The translations under genes and the position numbers were made by a program. A DNA stretch of 29,620 bases, taken from a virus. The stretch lies in the IMG/VR virus record IMGVR_UViG_3300028559_000147, positions 1 through 29,620 of that record; one strand, 5' to 3'. Every line of letters starts with the position of its first letter. The first letter of the stretch is position 1. Below are positions 28,277-29,620 of this stretch, one piece after another. The notes under the pieces are model-generated. The model made no database searches. It had not been told where the DNA came from and saw nothing but the letters and a program-made list of their open reading frames with translations.

Positions 28277-28432
28277 TTACACCTCGCTTAATACTGCTAG
28301 TTGTTCATCCCATTCAGCAAATCCCATTTGCTCAGGGTACGTTTCAGGATATACCGATTGCTGCACAACCCACGTTTTTTCAAATGCCGCAAGCTGCTGT
28401 TTTTTAGCTTTGGTGTATTCGTGCAGTGTCAT
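28277..28432 (-). CDS. Small hypothetical protein (51 aa)
   Basis: ATG 28432 overlaps the stop of the upstream gene (ATGA) and the frame runs 51 codons to TAA at 28277. The product starts MTLHEYTKAKKQQLAAFEKT and ends WDEQLAVLSEV; it is probably helical and soluble. Overlap on one side and a 2-nt gap on the other make it a convincing operon member. Its end carries the ribosome binding site of the next gene. No family is recognised. Confidence 0.65.
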   Translation of the reverse strand: MTLHEYTKAKKQQLAAFEKTWVVQQSVYPETYPEQMGFAEWDEQLAVLSEV

Positions 28433-28716
28433 TTCGTAGCCTCCCATGCTTTAATCGCGGCGTTCTGCATAGCGTCCAATGGGGTTGTTCCGCTTTCTTC
28501 AACGCATCTACCGCCAAGGTCTTTTGCTTCCACAACAATGCACAAATAAAGATCGGCTGCTTGGTGAACAAGCCGCGATAAAAACCAATTCTCAGGCAAA
28601 ATAAACCCGCCACGCAAAGCCTTGTTGTCATCCTCAAGGCGCTTTATCGTATCATGCTGCCGAGCGATTTCTTTGTTCAACTCTTGATACATGGCGGATG
28701 AGATTGGGTCGGTCAT
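28429..28716 (-). CDS. Hypothetical accessory protein with N-terminal coiled coil (95 aa)
   Basis: AAGGAAATCCC precedes the ATG at 28716. Residues 8-37 (AMYQELNKEIARQHDTIKRL, EDDNKALRGG) form a heptad-like coiled coil; the second half (LVHQAADLYLCIVVEAKDLG, PLDAMQNAAIKAWEATK) is helical. The pattern fits small phage early proteins of unknown function. ATGA overlaps join it to both neighbours. Confidence 0.68.
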   Translation of the reverse strand: MTDPISSAMYQELNKEIARQHDTIKRLEDDNKALRGGFILPENWFLSRLVHQAADLYLCIVVEAKDLGGRCVEESGTTPLDAMQNAAIKAWEATK

Positions 28717-28889
28717 GGGATTTCCTTATCTGCATATAGAATGCCCGATGTTACACCCCATTTTGAGGGCTCATAACGTTGCCTGTAAATACGTCCGTCC
28801 GCGCTAACTATTACCTTTATATTTTCAGCGGATAAAATCTGCGATGGTGTATGGTTTACAATGTAATAGTTAAACTCAGTAGCAATCAT
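28713..28889 (-). CDS. Small hypothetical protein (58 aa)
   Basis: ATG 28889 overlaps the stop of the hexapeptide-repeat gene by 4 nt, with AAGGAG about 8 nt upstream. The frame runs 58 codons to TGA at 28713, overlapping the next ATG by 4 nt. The product (MIATEFNYYIVNHTPSQILS, ADGRIYRQRYEPSKWG, ending ADKEIP) is mixed alpha/beta and soluble. Overlaps on both sides and a good ribosome binding site make it likely real. No family is recognised. Confidence 0.65.
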   Translation of the reverse strand: MIATEFNYYIVNHTPSQILSAENIKVIVSADGRIYRQRYEPSKWGVTSGILYADKEIP

Positions 28890-29515
28890 TCCCGTTTCTC
28901 CTTCTCCAAGCGTTGCGCGATTTTCTTTAAAAGATTGATTGCATCGTGGTAAAGGCTTTCCTTGCCGTATTTTTCTTCAATTGCAATTAATATTTTTTCT
29001 TCATCGCCAAATCTGCACCCAATCTGAAAACGATAAACATCATCTTCACCATGCCAACAGGATATACCGCCAGAATATCCAATTGAATGGCATTGAATTA
29101 TTCTGTTATTCTTAAATTTAAATCCGCCAAAGCTGCACCCCTCGCCAAAGCTGCACCACTCGCCAAAGTTGCATCCCTCGCCAAAGCTGCATCCCTTGCC
29201 AAATCTGTACCGCTTGCCAAAGCTGCACTGCTCGCCAAAGCTGCATTCCTTGCCAAAGCTGCACCACTCGCCAAAGCTGCACCGCTCGCCAAAGCTGCAC
29301 CGCTCGCCAAAGTTGCATGCCTCGCCAAAGCTGCACCACTCGCCAAAGTTGCATCCCTCGCCAAAGCTGCATCCCTTGCCAAAGTTGCACCACTCGCCAA
29401 AGCTGCACCACTCGCCAAAGCTTTCTATATTTGAATAATCAGTAAGGGCTGGGCAAAGCGTAATCCCATCCACCACAGGAAGATTATCAAACTCTTGTTG
29501 TGTGATTGTGTTCAT
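28886..29515 (-). CDS. Hexapeptide-repeat protein (CSFGEx repeats)
   Basis: The 209-residue protein has a short start (MNTITQQEFDNLPVVDGITL), then 17 consecutive six-residue units at about 32-131 with consensus C-S/N-F-G-E/K-x (for example CSFGEWCNFGKG). A C-terminal domain (about 137-209: IIQCHSIGYSGGISCWHGED, EEKILIAIEEKYGKESLY) ends in a basic helix. The strict six-residue period suggests a left-handed beta helix with three units per turn, about 5-6 turns, with stacked Cys and Phe. Similar CSFG-repeat proteins occur in other phages; their function is not known to me. The ATG overlaps the stop of an almost identical upstream gene end. Confidence 0.75.
   Translation of the reverse strand: MNTITQQEFDNLPVVDGITLCPALTDYSNIESFGEWCSFGEWCNFGKGCSFGEGCNFGEWCSFGEACNFGERCSFGERCSFGEWCSFGKECSFGEQCSFGKRYRFGKGCSFGEGCNFGEWCSFGEGCSFGGFKFKNNRIIQCHSIGYSGGISCWHGEDDVYRFQIGCRFGDEEKILIAIEEKYGKESLYHDAINLLKKIAQRLEKEKRE
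28900..28997. repeat. 98-bp direct repeat, copy 1
   Basis: Positions 28900-28997 are identical base for base to 29523-29620. It covers the C-terminal coding part of the hexapeptide-repeat gene; copy 2 covers the same part of the preceding gene. The repeat continues beyond the window on the copy 2 side, so its true length is unknown. Confidence 0.9.
29126..29419. repeat. 18-bp tandem coding repeat (17 units)
   Basis: Seventeen starts of an 18-bp unit, GCCAAAGCTGCACCACTC or a close variant, occur without spacer. Units 2-4 are identical to units 12-14, a 54-bp segmental copy within the array. The units encode the six-residue repeats on the minus strand. The absence of spacers and the open frame exclude a CRISPR array. 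Confidence 0.92.
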
Positions 29516-29620
29516 TTTGTTTCCTTCTCCAAGCGTTGCGCGATTTTCTTTAAAAGATTGATTGCATCGTGGTAAAGGCTTTCCTTGCCGTATTTTTCTT
29601 CAATTGCAATTAATATTTTT
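29512..29620 (-). CDS. Second hexapeptide-repeat-type gene, partial (C-terminus)
   Basis: At the window edge the minus strand encodes KILIAIEEKYGKESLYHDAI and onwards to RLEKETK followed by TGA at 29512-29514. The first 32 visible residues equal the C-terminus of the 28886-29515 protein; only the last few differ (ETK versus EKRE). The stop overlaps the next ATG in ATGA. Its upstream part lies outside the window, so whether it has the CSFG repeats is unknown. Confidence 0.75.
   Translation of the reverse strand, partial: KILIAIEEKYGKESLYHDAINLLKKIAQRLEKETK

Noticed and set aside
29126-29419. CRISPR-like array
   Set aside because: Units are 18 bp, contiguous, without spacers, and inside an open reading frame.
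29087-29438. Long frames in the other five readings of the 18-bp array
   Set aside because: An array with a period divisible by three and no stops keeps several frames open at once. Only the CSFG frame has a plausible start, unique flanking domains and operon overlaps.

Overview
The window is most of the late region plus parts of two leftward gene blocks of a tailed double-stranded DNA phage or prophage. The tail has a tape measure protein, a frameshifting tail-chaperone pair and a lambda-type M/L/K/I/J tip series, and no sheath or baseplate-wedge genes are seen, so a siphovirus is the natural reading. The coat protein resembles the P22-type coat family and the portal resembles DUF4055 portals. 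A GcrA-like protein at 26320-26862 points to an alphaproteobacterial host, because GcrA regulators are essentially confined to that class. No integrase, repressor, replication gene or tRNA was found, so lifestyle cannot be decided.

Layout. Positions 1-1592 carry five leftward genes, several very short, including two related proteins with a NUMOD1-like C-terminus. Positions 1593-2162 are a gene-free divergent control region with promoters in both directions, a long inverted repeat, recurring TATAACATTATA-like motifs and a GC-rich hairpin. Positions 2163-26077 are one rightward late block: small and large terminase, portal, scaffold, major capsid protein, head-tail connectors, major tail protein, tail chaperones, tape measure, tail tip, fibres, and a lysis cassette (two small membrane proteins, a DUF5675 candidate lysin, nested spanins, one more membrane protein). 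The late block ends in a structured segment and a terminator at 26210-26346. Positions 26320-29620 are leftward again: the GcrA-like gene, a gene-free and strongly structured segment at 27015-27291, then tightly overlapping small accessory genes and a hexapeptide-repeat protein that follows the end of a duplicate copy.

How it works together. Head and tail genes follow assembly order and most overlap by 1-16 nt, which suggests translational coupling. The two most abundant virion proteins (capsid, major tail protein) each break this pattern: each sits behind a leader that carries the same 29-nt block and a small hairpin with a compensatory base change. The capsid gene also has a terminator-like stem before it and a strong terminator behind it. 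This looks like local setting of protein dose inside the late operon.

Most interesting candidates: the repeated capsid/tail leader element, the possible noncoding RNA at 27015-27291, the divergent control region, the GcrA-like double-HTH protein together with GANTC sites in phage promoters, and the duplicated hexapeptide-repeat genes. All function assignments come from reading the translated sequence and family knowledge. No database search was run.
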